From: Terrimonas_B sp041743125
GTDB taxonomy: Bacteria; Bacteroidota; Bacteroidia; Chitinophagales; Chitinophagaceae
Assembly: GCA_041743125.1 (NCBI GenBank)
Contig: JBGTNK010000025.1
Coordinates: 1 to 64,000, forward strand
Direction: 5' to 3'
DNA length: 64,000 nt
Shown: piece by piece, positions 1 to 9,895 of the stretch
How positions within the stretch are numbered: the stretch's first letter is position 1
How the letters are laid out: the number at the start of each line of letters is the position of its first letter
Translations under genes and position numbers: made by a program
The notes under the pieces: model-generated
Told to the model about the DNA's origin: nothing
Seen by the model: the letters and a program-made list of their open reading frames with translations, nothing else
The model's database searches: none

Positions 1-1151
1 ATAGTTTCCCGCCATCCAATGATATTCCCCACTACCGGTCAGGCTTTCCACCGCCTCACCAAATACACGACGGTGCAATGTAGTGCCTCCTTTACCTGAT
101 GATCCAATTAACCCAACAGCAAAACGTGGTTCAAAAGCAAGCGTAACCAACGCAGCTTTTCCGTAACGGGATACACCTTCAATACCCACTCTTTTTGCAT
201 CAACTAAAGTATCCGTTTCCAAATAATCCAATCCACGGGCTGCACCCCATGCCCATGCTCTTAATGATCCCCAGTCATCGGGCTTGCGTGGTTGCCCTTT
301 GTTTATTAAACCAATAATTCCTTTTGTAAGCCCCGCACCATTATCAGCCTGTATGCTGGCGGGTTCTATAGTGGCATAGCCCCAGCCTGCTGCCAATAAT
401 TGTTCTGTTGGTGAGGGATCACCGGGTGGTACTGGTGCAAAAAAATTGAAACCGGGTAACCGGGTTACGGGAGTATAGGCAGGATAGCGTTCAAAAATGG
501 CTTTCATCTCCGGATCATTTTTTATCATCATCTCCTTAAAAGCAACGTTCAGTTTTTCCATATCCTCAGGTGAGGGTTGCGCCGGGGAAGGAAAAGCAGG
601 ACGGCCAAACATCATCAGCACAGGAACAGATCCCTTTACATTGGTGGGTACCACCAGTATCATATTAATATCTACATTGATCAATGGATATTCGCTGTTG
701 TCAACATGCCCAACCAATTGTTTTGCGACAACAGGTGTGCGGCCAACAAATTCCCTGTCGGTAATTTTTACCGTCCAGGTTACTTTCGGAATTTTTTTGG
801 AAGCCTGCCATACATTTCCCTTTCGAAATCTTCGATCAACTCAGGCCGGCGCTGCTTCCACCACATGTCAGCCGTGGTTACTTTTTTACCGGCATTTGTA
901 ACCAAAACATCCGGCAATTGCGGGCAGGGATTGGCCAGCGATTCATCATAATTAGCATGATTGGGAGCGGACTCATTTCCACTGGGTCCGGGCCTTAATT
1001 TTTTTATTCCCAATTGCTGCATCATGTTTTCATGATCCTGCTGTGCAGTAAAGATGACCGGCTTGGGATACCTGCTACTATCTATTGTGGTTTGTGCCAT
1101 GACTGCAGCCACCATGCAATTGATTAAAAAAAATATAATGATCTTTTTCAT
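1..1151 (-). pseudogene. CE15-type glucuronoyl esterase, frameshifted and cut by the window edge
   Basis: The gene starts at 1151 with a signal peptide (about residues 1-19, ending AAVMA) and reads to about residue 123, where the frame hits a stop at 780. Moving to the -1 frame at a run of seven A (minus strand; plus positions 792-798) keeps the reading open to position 1. The shifted part contains GVSRYGKAA, which matches the CE15 nucleophile-serine motif, with Val where many members have Cys or His. CE15 enzymes cleave the ester between lignin and 4-O-methyl-glucuronate on xylan, which fits the GH67 and arabinofuranosidase genes nearby. It is the last visible gene of a minus-strand run, 115 bp after the DUF1593 gene. 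The shift may be an assembly error, a real mutation, or productive slippage. It could also be called an acetylxylan esterase-like hydrolase. Confidence 0.75.
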
Positions 1152-1266
1152 TCTGGTAATTCATGTTGAATGTCAATAACAGGTTACAACGTACCTATGA
1201 AGCATCCGCGTCAGTAATTACATTTTAAAATTAATTTATTCAAATTTTTTGCCGGGGTGACACCGG

Positions 1267-2700
1267 CTACTTTGGCAGAATTGTTACAATAACTCTTTTA
1301 TACCTCGATAATGCCGGTGTTCCCTTATCTGTAACTTTTAAGATAATGTGAAGGCTTTCTTTTTTCTCCACTATGGGAGCCGTTTCAAAAATGCTATGTA
1401 CATTTTCTGCTCCGCCAAGGCTTATCATTTTTTGAAAGGAACCTGCTTCCGGATAGGTAAACCAAAGAAAGCCGAGGTTATCGCCATCAGGATCGGTAGA
1501 TGCACTCGCATCCAAACCAAAACCTTCGCCTGAGCTTACGGTGATATTTTCAGGCTGTGCCAGTTTCGGGACAGGAGGGTGATTGGTTTCTTTATACGAT
1601 TTTATGCACCAGTCCATGCGGGCAGCAAAATCATTTTGAAAATCATCTCTCCAGCGCCACAATGTTTCTTTAAATCCCGTGAAGACTGCAGTATCTCTTC
1701 CTACAGCCCTGCCATATTGTTTAACGTTGTAGGGGCTGTAGCGGTCTATTGCATTGGTCCAGATTTTCCTTGTCTCCGGCGCTATCTTAACAATGGATAC
1801 TCCTTCCTTTTGGGTAGAAAAATCAGGGAGGTACAATTCGTAACGGCCTCCCCAGCCACCCCATTCCGGATGCTCAGCTTCATTTAGTCCGTTAGGTATT
1901 AAGGATAAAAATGCCGGCGTGTCTCCTTCTACACCCCAGGCTACATCCGGATATTCAGCGCCAAGCGGACCATGCGCCTGTTGAATATTTTTTGCTATCC
2001 ATTCATTACTGATGGTTTCATTGTTTATGCCTTTGATAAAATTATTGATACCGGTCCAAGTGGCATTGCCGTAGTCATCACCCGGGCTAACTATGTAAAA
2101 CAGATCCGGAAAATTATTCCTGATCCAGATACCGCTGTCGTCCTGATCTGATATAGTGTATACCCTGAGTTTTGCTATTAGTCTCCTGGCCTCTGCAGGC
2201 GTTTTTGTTTTCCTGATCTTATCAAGCGATTGTGCCAGGGTGTTTACACCTCCCCACACAGATACCCAAAGAGGACGCTCATCTTTTTCCTCCAAAACTT
2301 TTATGATCCAGTCAGAACCCTGGGTATCGTTCCCGTCCCCAACTCCCAGCATTCCATATTTGGGTGAGCCGTTTTTAACAAGGTTCAAAAGCATTTCTGT
2401 CCGGGGAAAACCAGGTTGGTGTTTGATGAGATTGGGTTGAACTTTGCCATAGGCCCTGATTATTTTTTTTATAGATTCAGGAGCTATCCTGGATTCCTGC
2501 CAACAGGAAGTTGTAGCAATTATTCCTTTTATATCAATTTCACTGGCATATAAAAATAAACGTACAAAAGATTGTGTATCGTCAGGATCAGCTTCAATAT
2601 CAGACAGGATGATGACCCTGTTTCTTTGACTTGTTTGGGAATAAAGTGAATCCGAAATAAACATGAATGCAATAAGGATAACAGCAAAAACAATTTTCAT
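1267..2700 (-). CDS. DUF1593 (Sde182-like) secreted nucleoside-hydrolase-fold protein
   Basis: This 477-residue protein has a signal peptide (about 1-21). Near residues 33-44 it carries SDIEADPDDTQS, the aspartate-rich motif of nucleoside hydrolase-like proteins. The N-terminal two thirds match the DUF1593 / Sde182 NH-like family, and the C-terminal part (about 385-477, with ASTDPDGDN) looks like the Ig-like Sde182 C-terminal domain. Members are found in plant polysaccharide loci and some are annotated as cellulose-binding; no enzymatic substrate is firmly known to me. It lies 63 bp downstream of the acetylesterase gene and probably shares its transcript. A role in xylan use is inferred from position only. 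Confidence 0.8.
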   Translation of the reverse strand: MKIVFAVILIAFMFISDSLYSQTSQRNRVIILSDIEADPDDTQSFVRLFLYASEIDIKGIIATTSCWQESRIAPESIKKIIRAYGKVQPNLIKHQPGFPRTEMLLNLVKNGSPKYGMLGVGDGNDTQGSDWIIKVLEEKDERPLWVSVWGGVNTLAQSLDKIRKTKTPAEARRLIAKLRVYTISDQDDSGIWIRNNFPDLFYIVSPGDDYGNATWTGINNFIKGINNETISNEWIAKNIQQAHGPLGAEYPDVAWGVEGDTPAFLSLIPNGLNEAEHPEWGGWGGRYELYLPDFSTQKEGVSIVKIAPETRKIWTNAIDRYSPYNVKQYGRAVGRDTAVFTGFKETLWRWRDDFQNDFAARMDWCIKSYKETNHPPVPKLAQPENITVSSGEGFGLDASASTDPDGDNLGFLWFTYPEAGSFQKMISLGGAENVHSIFETAPIVEKKESLHIILKVTDKGTPALSRYKRVIVTILPK

Positions 2701-2763
2701 ATTCCGTTTATTTTAGAAATTAAAAATTCCAATTGGGTTAAACAAAAAGCCCGGCAATTCTTT

Positions 2764-4701
2764 TTATTTATCTGTTCTGAACGGTGATGCCGGCAATCCT
2801 TCCCTATTATATAAATTAGGATTTGCAGGATTATCTGCCCACGCATACCGTATATACAAAGGAGCTTTCACTTCATCATTCCAAACAACCACTTTATCGC
2901 CTTCAATTTTTGCCTGGGCCCATATAAATTTTTTATCCGTCCCGGCAATAGCAAACTGCTTTAACTCTTCACCATCATTTGTTACTAACCCACTTCCTGT
3001 ATTACTGAATGAAAGAATTATTTTATTAGCTTCAATTTTTGAGGATTGATAGATGGGGCCTGAATGAACTATATTTTCTCCATAGGCTACTTTTAGCGCC
3101 GCTGTTGCCATTCTTTCTCCCACGTCCTTTTTGTTATCGGGATGAATATCGTTCCATTCGCCGAGATCAATATTTACCGTCATCGCTGTGTTGGGAAGCG
3201 ACAAAGCTTTAAGTTGGGATTCTCTTAAGACAGCCCAGTTACTTTCTGACGGCAAATAATTTACCTCCATAAAATTGGGAAGCTGTGCATAGATAAATGG
3301 AAGGCTTTGATCATCCCATTGATGCCGCCAGTCATTTACCAGGGCAGGCAGTAGTTTTGCATATTCTTCCGGCCTGCCAGCATTACTTTCACCCTGGTAC
3401 CAACAAATTCCTTTAATGGTATAATCAGTCACAGGAGCTACCATGGCATTATACAGGGCGGTTGGTTGATTTTGCGCACTGACAAACGAAGGTCCCGGGT
3501 GCCGGGGAATAAAAATATCCCCCACGTTATATTGCCAGTATCCTTTGAGATCTATGGTATCCTTTCCAGCAAACAGGTAATAAGGTTTATCCGGAACAAA
3601 GCCTCCTTTACCATTATTATTTATCACCCTCAAAACAAAAATATTTTTTCCGGGCTTCAACAAACCTTGCGGTATCGTATATCTCCTTTGCGGGTATTGA
3701 TAGGTTGTATTCCCCACCAGTTTGCCATTGATATATAAAAAATCAGCATCCACAATTCTTCCTAAAAAAATTTTAGCAGGCTTATCCGTCATAGATGCAG
3801 GCACAATGATTTCTTTCCTGTACCACAGCACGCCGTCCAGGTCTTTAATTCCCTGGTCTTCCCAATACCCGGGGATATTGATCGTGCGCCACCCGGTTGG
3901 TACAAAAGAAGGTTCAAACCATTTGAGATCTCCGGTTAATCCTTTATCTGTTTCCTCTTTTTGCCTGCCGGCCATGCTGGCTGCCATCGCAACCCGGTTT
4001 GTATTATTTACATACCCCGTGTCTTTATTTTTTTGTAGTGTGTTTATCATGGTTGAAAAATCTTTCAACCCTTCTTCACTGGTCCATGCTTCTATAGGGG
4101 TGCCACCCACACTGGCATTGATTATACCAACTGGCACATGATATTTTTCATTAATTTTTTTGGCAAAGAAATAGGCGACAGCGGAAAAAGGCCTTATATC
4201 TTCTCCAACGGCAACTCTCCAAAAACTGGTTGGCAGATTTTCTTTCGGTCCTTCCAAATTTGTTAGTGTGGGAATTCCAAATTGTCTTATTTCAGGATTA
4301 TTTACACTGGCAATTTCATCTGCATAGGTCACATCATGAATATTCATTTGATGCACCATATTGGATTGCCCGGAACAAAACCAAACATCACCGATCAAAA
4401 TATCATTCAGGATTATTTTGTTCTTCCCGGTAATATTCATTGTATAGGGACCACCGGCAATCATCGGAGTCAGCATAATTGTCCATTTACCGTCTGCACC
4501 TATTGTGGTTTTAAATTTTTTATTATTAAACCTTACAGATATTTTTTCTCCCTTCGATGCCCATCCCCATATTTTTATCCTGGCATCTCTTTGCAATACC
4601 ATGCTGTCCCTTATTATTTGTGGCAAGGTAATTTGACCGTAAGCATGTGGAACACCCGCTAATACAAAAACAATTAGAATAATATAGGCGTTTCCTTTCA
4701 T
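2764..4701 (-). CDS. Sialate O-acetylesterase-like SGNH hydrolase (acetyl-xylan esterase candidate)
   Basis: This 645-residue exported protein has a signal peptide (about 1-22). The catalytic serine lies in GQSNM (111-115), a second block is WYQGESN (434-440), and the catalytic Asp/His pair is likely in DIHPD (D518, H520). This is the sialate O-acetylesterase / DUF303 layout (CE20-like in xylan loci), with a beta-sandwich domain inserted near residues 245-390. The family removes acetyl groups from sugars. Beside GH43, GH51 and GH67 genes the substrate is more likely acetylated xylan than sialic acid; that is an inference. It follows the cupin gene by 90 bp on the same strand. Confidence 0.85.
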   Translation of the reverse strand: MKGNAYIILIVFVLAGVPHAYGQITLPQIIRDSMVLQRDARIKIWGWASKGEKISVRFNNKKFKTTIGADGKWTIMLTPMIAGGPYTMNITGKNKIILNDILIGDVWFCSGQSNMVHQMNIHDVTYADEIASVNNPEIRQFGIPTLTNLEGPKENLPTSFWRVAVGEDIRPFSAVAYFFAKKINEKYHVPVGIINASVGGTPIEAWTSEEGLKDFSTMINTLQKNKDTGYVNNTNRVAMAASMAGRQKEETDKGLTGDLKWFEPSFVPTGWRTINIPGYWEDQGIKDLDGVLWYRKEIIVPASMTDKPAKIFLGRIVDADFLYINGKLVGNTTYQYPQRRYTIPQGLLKPGKNIFVLRVINNNGKGGFVPDKPYYLFAGKDTIDLKGYWQYNVGDIFIPRHPGPSFVSAQNQPTALYNAMVAPVTDYTIKGICWYQGESNAGRPEEYAKLLPALVNDWRHQWDDQSLPFIYAQLPNFMEVNYLPSESNWAVLRESQLKALSLPNTAMTVNIDLGEWNDIHPDNKKDVGERMATAALKVAYGENIVHSGPIYQSSKIEANKIILSFSNTGSGLVTNDGEELKQFAIAGTDKKFIWAQAKIEGDKVVVWNDEVKAPLYIRYAWADNPANPNLYNREGLPASPFRTDK

Positions 4702-4791
4702 TGACTCTTTTACTTTAATGGCTTGTTAGTGATAAACGATTATTGTTTGTAAGAATGGGCGGTATAATATAGTGGCGTTAAAGCACCTGGT

Positions 4792-5553
4792 CTATTCTAT
4801 CTGGAATGCGAAATACTTACAAGGTTTTGTTCCTTCATTTCTTATAGCATGTAATACTTTTGTTCCCAGGTAATATATATCACCCGACCGGCCTTTATAA
4901 AATTGATCCCCAATCTGCATCTCGGTATTGCCCTCAACCATCAATACCAATTCCTCAGCATGGTGTGTATGTGGTTCATGACTTTTTATTCCTTCTTTCA
5001 ACGTGGTCACATGCATCTCAAACTTCCTTTGCATGGTCGTAGAGCGATCATAGTAATCTCTTCGTCCGCCGCCATTGGAATTAGGTTTATAGGGAATGCT
5101 TTCCCACACTTTAACGAAGGAACCTCCGGTTTTTATGATTCTATCTCCATCAACTGTTGATTTTCCCCGGTATTTCATCAGGTAAAATGTACAGGGCTCT
5201 TTGGTTGACCATGTAACCTTTTCCCCCGGCATCAAAACAGCAACACTGTTGGGAGAAAGGGTAAAAGATGAATCTCCCAGCTGGACCTGGAGCTTGCCTG
5301 ATTTAATGATCACCAACTGCTCTTCGTTAGCCGGAACTAACCATTCCGTTTTTTTATTTGCTTTTGAAATCTTATTGGCGGTTAACTGCAGCCATTCAAA
5401 ATCGTGCACTTTTCCCTCTATTAAAACGGTGGAAGATATTTTCTTCTGATCCGTAGCCGGCTCCTTCCATTTGTAAACACCGGATAGAACTGAGTCGGCT
5501 TGTGAAAGCGCAGCAACGGGTACTAAAAATAATAATGCAAAAATATTTTTCAT
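4792..5553 (-). CDS. Exported double-cupin protein
   Basis: This 253-residue protein has a signal peptide (about 1-17). It has two cupin folds: one near residues 70-125 (EEQLVIIKSGKLQVQLG) and one near 185-250, where HEPHTHHAEELVLMVEG supplies a His/Glu metal-binding motif. The first cupin lacks that His cluster, so only the second is likely to bind metal. The two-cupin order resembles ureidoglycine aminohydrolase-like proteins, but the context is sugar use, so a sugar or keto-sugar ligand is more plausible. It sits 56 bp downstream of the Tat-signal oxidoreductase gene. The exact function is not recognised. Confidence 0.75.
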   Translation of the reverse strand: MKNIFALLFLVPVAALSQADSVLSGVYKWKEPATDQKKISSTVLIEGKVHDFEWLQLTANKISKANKKTEWLVPANEEQLVIIKSGKLQVQLGDSSFTLSPNSVAVLMPGEKVTWSTKEPCTFYLMKYRGKSTVDGDRIIKTGGSFVKVWESIPYKPNSNGGGRRDYYDRSTTMQRKFEMHVTTLKEGIKSHEPHTHHAEELVLMVEGNTEMQIGDQFYKGRSGDIYYLGTKVLHAIRNEGTKPCKYFAFQIE

Positions 5554-5609
5554 CTTTTGTTTTGAAATGGTTGGTCCATTGTAAATAATCCAGGCTTTGC
5601 TTTTTTAAA

Positions 5610-7007
5610 CTAAGCCGTTTCATATTTTTTTCGCTGGGGCCGGCTCAGCATTTTATTCGCTTCATCATCATTTTTAAATTGCTCCGTTTCGGGGTTCCAG
5701 TAAATTTTCCGTTGCAGCTTCATGGCTATATGATGCAGTAAACAGGCTGAACAGGCACGATGAGCTTCCTCAACCGGTGCTATCGGATTTTTATTATCCC
5801 GGATCGCTTCCAGCCAGTTACCATGATGTTCTTTACTTATTTCAAAATGAAATTCGTTGGGAGCAATAACGGAGGTAAGGATCTTTGGATCACTTGCATC
5901 CAGTTTCTTTGCCTGCTCTGCTTTGGCGCCCGGATCACTTGAAGTAACCTGGTAATCGCCTCTCGAAACAAATATCCATCCCTTTGTTCCTTCAAACTTT
6001 ACTCCATTTGGCAACTCATTACTTACGATCATTTTTACACCGTTGGCATATAAGGCTTCTGTTGTAAATACCCCGTGAACATTCCAAAGGCCGTTGGTTG
6101 CAAACTCCGCATTTTTACTCCATATTTCAACCGGGCCTCTCCGCTCCATGCCCATACCCCAATGTGCTGAATCAATATGATGTGCACCCCATCCCGTTAT
6201 CATACCGGCGCCAAACTGTTCACAACGAAGCCAGCCCGGGCGGCCATATCCCTCCTGCGGATGCACTCTTTCTTCTGTATAATAAACTTCCGGTGTAGAG
6301 GCAAGCCACATATCATAATTTAAATTTTTGGGAACCGGCATTTCTTTTTTATCGCCGCCGGGAGGATCGCCGGGCAAGCCAACATAAACCGTTTTTAGAT
6401 CTCCTATTCTTCCGTTGCGCACCAACTCCGCAGCATACCGAAATTGTTCACTGCTTCGCTGCTGGCTGCCGATCTGAAATTTTACTCCGCTTTCTTGCAC
6501 CACATCACTTATAATTCTTCCTTCTCTTATTGTTAACGAGGCGGGTTTTTGCATATAAATATGTTTGCCTGCTCTTGCCGCTGCTACGCCAATCATGGCA
6601 TGTGTATGATCAGGCGTACTGATGAGAACGGCATCAATATCTTTATTTCGAATCAGGTCATGATAGTCGTGATACACTTTTACGCCATCATATGGTTTGC
6701 CTTCCCGCTTGCTATAATATTCATTCACCAATATCCTGCCTTCTTCTGCTCTTTTGGTATCGAGATCACAAACAGCTATAACCTGTGCCGCATCATGACG
6801 CCAGGTGCCGGGCAGATCATGAATACGTGAAATGCGACCAACACCAATTGCGCCGATATTTATCCGGTTGCTGGGCGCATTTTTTCCAAACACACTGGCA
6901 GGAACAATAGATGGAAAACCCAGGGCAATAGAAGTTCCTATTGCTGTTTTCACAGAATTACCGAGGAAATCCCGGCGGCTGATGGTTGATTGCTTTTTCT
7001 TTTTCAT
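5610..7007 (-). CDS. Gfo/Idh/MocA family oxidoreductase with Tat signal
   Basis: This 465-residue protein begins with a twin-arginine signal (SRRDFLGNS near residues 9-17, then a hydrophobic stretch ending near ASVFG). A Rossmann NAD(P)-binding region follows (INIGAIGVGRISRIHDL), with the Gfo/Idh lysine block MQKPASLTIREG near residue 155. Family members oxidise or epimerise sugars with a bound cofactor, and Tat export fits a protein that folds with cofactor before crossing the inner membrane. It lies between the DUF6807 gene (41 bp) and the cupin gene (56 bp) in the xylan run. The substrate is unknown; a periplasmic keto-sugar step is an inference. Confidence 0.88.
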   Translation of the reverse strand: MKKKKQSTISRRDFLGNSVKTAIGTSIALGFPSIVPASVFGKNAPSNRINIGAIGVGRISRIHDLPGTWRHDAAQVIAVCDLDTKRAEEGRILVNEYYSKREGKPYDGVKVYHDYHDLIRNKDIDAVLISTPDHTHAMIGVAAARAGKHIYMQKPASLTIREGRIISDVVQESGVKFQIGSQQRSSEQFRYAAELVRNGRIGDLKTVYVGLPGDPPGGDKKEMPVPKNLNYDMWLASTPEVYYTEERVHPQEGYGRPGWLRCEQFGAGMITGWGAHHIDSAHWGMGMERRGPVEIWSKNAEFATNGLWNVHGVFTTEALYANGVKMIVSNELPNGVKFEGTKGWIFVSRGDYQVTSSDPGAKAEQAKKLDASDPKILTSVIAPNEFHFEISKEHHGNWLEAIRDNKNPIAPVEEAHRACSACLLHHIAMKLQRKIYWNPETEQFKNDDEANKMLSRPQRKKYETA

Positions 7008-7048
7008 CCTGGTAAATTTTTATGAATGATATTTTTTTCAGAATAATT

Positions 7049-8311
7049 TTATTTAGAAATTTTTATTGAAGGAGGAGTTGCAAAATACTGCCATGCATGC
7101 TCTGCCTTAGCTGCATCAAATTTTCCATTGAATACAAGGAGGCGATATTGCAGGTGGTAGGTCTTCCCGGGTTCCAATAACCAATCTTTATCTTTTGTGG
7201 TGGCAAAATTGGCGAACATATCACCACGGCCACCGTTGGCATTTTGATCCCATATCCTTAATGGTTCGGGATGGTTATAATTCTCCGGGTTCGACATCAT
7301 CACCAAACCACCATAATCATTTCCCAGGTTGCCCTGCACCATGATCCATCTTCCTTTTGTTCCATCGGTTGTTTTCCTGTCCTTCCCTTCAGAGGTCAGC
7401 ACTTCACAATTATCTTTTGTCCATTCCTCCGTAGCTCTCCATCCAAAACCGGCATAGCGGTATGCAACGATCAGTAAAGGACTGGCTGTAGCACAAGTCA
7501 GTTTCGAACTGATGTCCACGATATAATAATCATTCTCCTCATCGGGTTGATAAACTCTGACTTTCTGAATTTCATTCAGAGCGACTTTTTCCGTTCCGCC
7601 TTTTTTAAATACCACATGCTCATGTAAAGCTTCAAATTCTGAATACACCGGTCCGTTTGTTTGTGAAATAAATTTTGCAAACCGAACAGTACCCTTCTTT
7701 CCTCTTATATTCCAGAAGTCAACGGTATCTTTTTCATAAACGGTATGTGTCCACGGATTCCATATGCCATAATGATGATAATGATCTTTGGGCTGAATGG
7801 CTGTAAGCACCTGGCCATGCGGAGTCCAGAGCGGGTGAATAAAGCCGCTGCGTTTATAATTGGTATCAATTCCTGCCGGGGGATAAACGGTTTTATGAAA
7901 ATAACTCAGCAGGCTTCTATTGTTTGCATTAATGACCAGGGCACCGTCTTTTTCTGTTGCCTTTACTTCGTCATATTTTTTGGGAACCGATTTTATTAAT
8001 TGATAAGTATATTTTTTTCTTTCTCCATCCTGCCTGATCATCCATGATAAAGTTTTTTCATCCCCTGTTGAAACCTGGAAAGGAATTGGCGTTTTTTTAT
8101 TTCCATTTATTTCCACCAATGATAAAGAGGAACTACTGCCGGTACTATATTTATCCACTCTTACATTTACCGGTACACCGATCTGATTTGTAGTTATTGG
8201 CAGGTTCACTTCAAAACTGCGCATCTCCTGTGCAAGGCAAGCAAAACCTGACCATAAAAACAAAAAAGCAATCCAAACATATTTTATCATGTCATTTTTT
8301 TTAAAGGTCAT
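7049..8311 (-). CDS. DUF6807 (PmoA-like) exported protein
   Basis: This 420-residue protein has an N-terminal signal peptide and the His-rich block KDHYHHYGIWNPW near residue 177, typical of the DUF6807 family often annotated as 'PmoA'. No role in methane oxidation should be inferred. The family is common in Bacteroidota polysaccharide loci, usually beside Gfo/Idh oxidoreductases, as here. The start at 8311 overlaps the GH51 stop in an ATGA arrangement, which suggests translational coupling; a second Met eight codons in (8290) would also give a signal peptide. The biochemical function is unknown. Confidence 0.8.
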   Translation of the reverse strand: MTFKKNDMIKYVWIAFLFLWSGFACLAQEMRSFEVNLPITTNQIGVPVNVRVDKYSTGSSSSLSLVEINGNKKTPIPFQVSTGDEKTLSWMIRQDGERKKYTYQLIKSVPKKYDEVKATEKDGALVINANNRSLLSYFHKTVYPPAGIDTNYKRSGFIHPLWTPHGQVLTAIQPKDHYHHYGIWNPWTHTVYEKDTVDFWNIRGKKGTVRFAKFISQTNGPVYSEFEALHEHVVFKKGGTEKVALNEIQKVRVYQPDEENDYYIVDISSKLTCATASPLLIVAYRYAGFGWRATEEWTKDNCEVLTSEGKDRKTTDGTKGRWIMVQGNLGNDYGGLVMMSNPENYNHPEPLRIWDQNANGGRGDMFANFATTKDKDWLLEPGKTYHLQYRLLVFNGKFDAAKAEHAWQYFATPPSIKISK

Positions 8312-9858
8312 TTCAATGCCAGCACAACCACCGAGAACGGCGGAATCTTTACAGTCAATGTTGAATTTTTCATTGTAGCTCCCGAAAAATCAGATGGCAC
8401 TATTTTACCAGGGTTTTCAAAACTGTTGTAGTCCTGAATTTTTCCGGAGGTCAGCATTCTGCCGGTCATTGTTTTATAGTTAGCCCCAATGGTGTTAATT
8501 ACGACTTCCTGTTGTTTAGAGGCATCAATATTCACCAGGGATATATGTGTTACGCCATTTTTATCTCTTGATGCAGAAGCAGAAACGGCCGGTAGCTTTT
8601 CATTTCCTAATTGATAATCGTGGCTGGTTAAATTGACGGGCAGCATGGTTGCATCCTGGTGAACGTTGTACATCTCCATCACATGATAAGTAGGCGTTAA
8701 GATCATTTTTTCTTCACGGGTCAAAATCACCGCCTGCAACACATTGATGATCTGGGCCAGGTTAGCCATCTTTACCCTGTCACAATGATTATTGAAAATA
8801 TTCAACGTACATCCGGCGATCATGGCATCTCTCATGGTATTTTGCTGAAAGAGGAATGCCCCGTTAGTGCCGGGCTCTACATCATACCATCCTCCCCATT
8901 CATCAACTGCAAGAGATTTTGTCTTTTGCGGATCATATTTGTCCATGATAGCACTATGCCTGGTTATCAATTCTTCCATCTGCAAGGCTCTTTTCATTGT
9001 GGTGAAATATTCCTGTTCTGAAAATTGCGTGGAGGGCCCTTTTTTGCTCCAGTCAATAACAGAATAATGGTGAAGACCTAATGCATCAAACATAGCAGGG
9101 GGCAATTCTTTCATCAATACTTCGGTCCAGTGATAATCATCATCAGAGGCCCCAGATGCAATACGGTATATCTTGTCCGAGTTGTTCCCGTTGGTCATAA
9201 AAGTGGCATACTGCCTGTAAATATTTGCATAGTATTCCACTTTCATATTTCCACCGCAACCCCAGGCTTCATTGCCAAGCCCCCAATATTTCACATGCCA
9301 TGGATTTGGCCTGCCATTGGCTTGTCTCAAATCTGTCATCGGGCTGCTATTGTTTGGATGTGTTGTGTACTTTATCCAGTCTGCTAATTCCTGTGGCGTT
9401 CCACTTCCTACATTTCCGCTCAGGTAGGGTTCAGCTCCCAGCAATTCACACATATTTAAAAATTCATTGGTTCCAAAGCTGTTATCCTCTTTTACATTGC
9501 CCCACCATATATTAAGCATAGAGGGTCTTTCCTTTTTCGGACCCACACCATCTCTCCAATGATAAGTATCTGCAAAGCATCCGCCGGGCCAGCGAAGCAC
9601 AGGCACCTTTAACTTTTTCAACGCATCAATTACATCCAATCTTACTCCATCCTTATGCGGAATGGTCCGGTTACTTTCACCCACATAAAAACCACCGTAA
9701 ATACAATGGCCCAGGTGCTCTGCAAAATGACCATAGATGTTTTTATTGATCGTATCCTTTCCGCCGGCGGCATTTAATACCAGCATGTTTTGAGCAGGTA
9801 AACCAGCTGATGCCACAATACAAAGAAATAGCAGACCTGTTTTTAATTTTCTCTTCAT
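8308..9858 (-). CDS. GH51 alpha-L-arabinofuranosidase
   Basis: This 516-residue protein has a signal peptide (about 1-22) followed by the GH51 (beta/alpha)8 domain. GLGNEAWG places the acid/base at E197, and SLAVDEWGG places the nucleophile at E320; a C-terminal beta-sandwich domain follows. The enzyme releases L-arabinofuranose from arabinoxylan or arabino-oligosaccharides, probably in the periplasm. It overlaps the DUF6807 gene by 4 bp and lies 37 bp after the GH43 gene. Length and motifs agree with bacterial GH51, so the assignment is strong. Confidence 0.95.
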   Translation of the reverse strand: MKRKLKTGLLFLCIVASAGLPAQNMLVLNAAGGKDTINKNIYGHFAEHLGHCIYGGFYVGESNRTIPHKDGVRLDVIDALKKLKVPVLRWPGGCFADTYHWRDGVGPKKERPSMLNIWWGNVKEDNSFGTNEFLNMCELLGAEPYLSGNVGSGTPQELADWIKYTTHPNNSSPMTDLRQANGRPNPWHVKYWGLGNEAWGCGGNMKVEYYANIYRQYATFMTNGNNSDKIYRIASGASDDDYHWTEVLMKELPPAMFDALGLHHYSVIDWSKKGPSTQFSEQEYFTTMKRALQMEELITRHSAIMDKYDPQKTKSLAVDEWGGWYDVEPGTNGAFLFQQNTMRDAMIAGCTLNIFNNHCDRVKMANLAQIINVLQAVILTREEKMILTPTYHVMEMYNVHQDATMLPVNLTSHDYQLGNEKLPAVSASASRDKNGVTHISLVNIDASKQQEVVINTIGANYKTMTGRMLTSGKIQDYNSFENPGKIVPSDFSGATMKNSTLTVKIPPFSVVVLALK

Positions 9859-9895
9859 AACACAATTTTTAAATAATTCCGATTAATTTTTTTTA

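Noticed and set aside
497..951. Two overlapping plus-strand reading frames opposite the CE15 gene
   Set aside because: Both lie antisense to a region whose minus-strand translation shows clear CE15 content, and neither has family features.
1243..1266. GCCGG/CCGGC inverted repeat right after the DUF1593 stop
   Set aside because: The five-pair stem is followed by A on the minus strand, so it is not a convincing terminator, and a short GC repeat like this can occur by chance.
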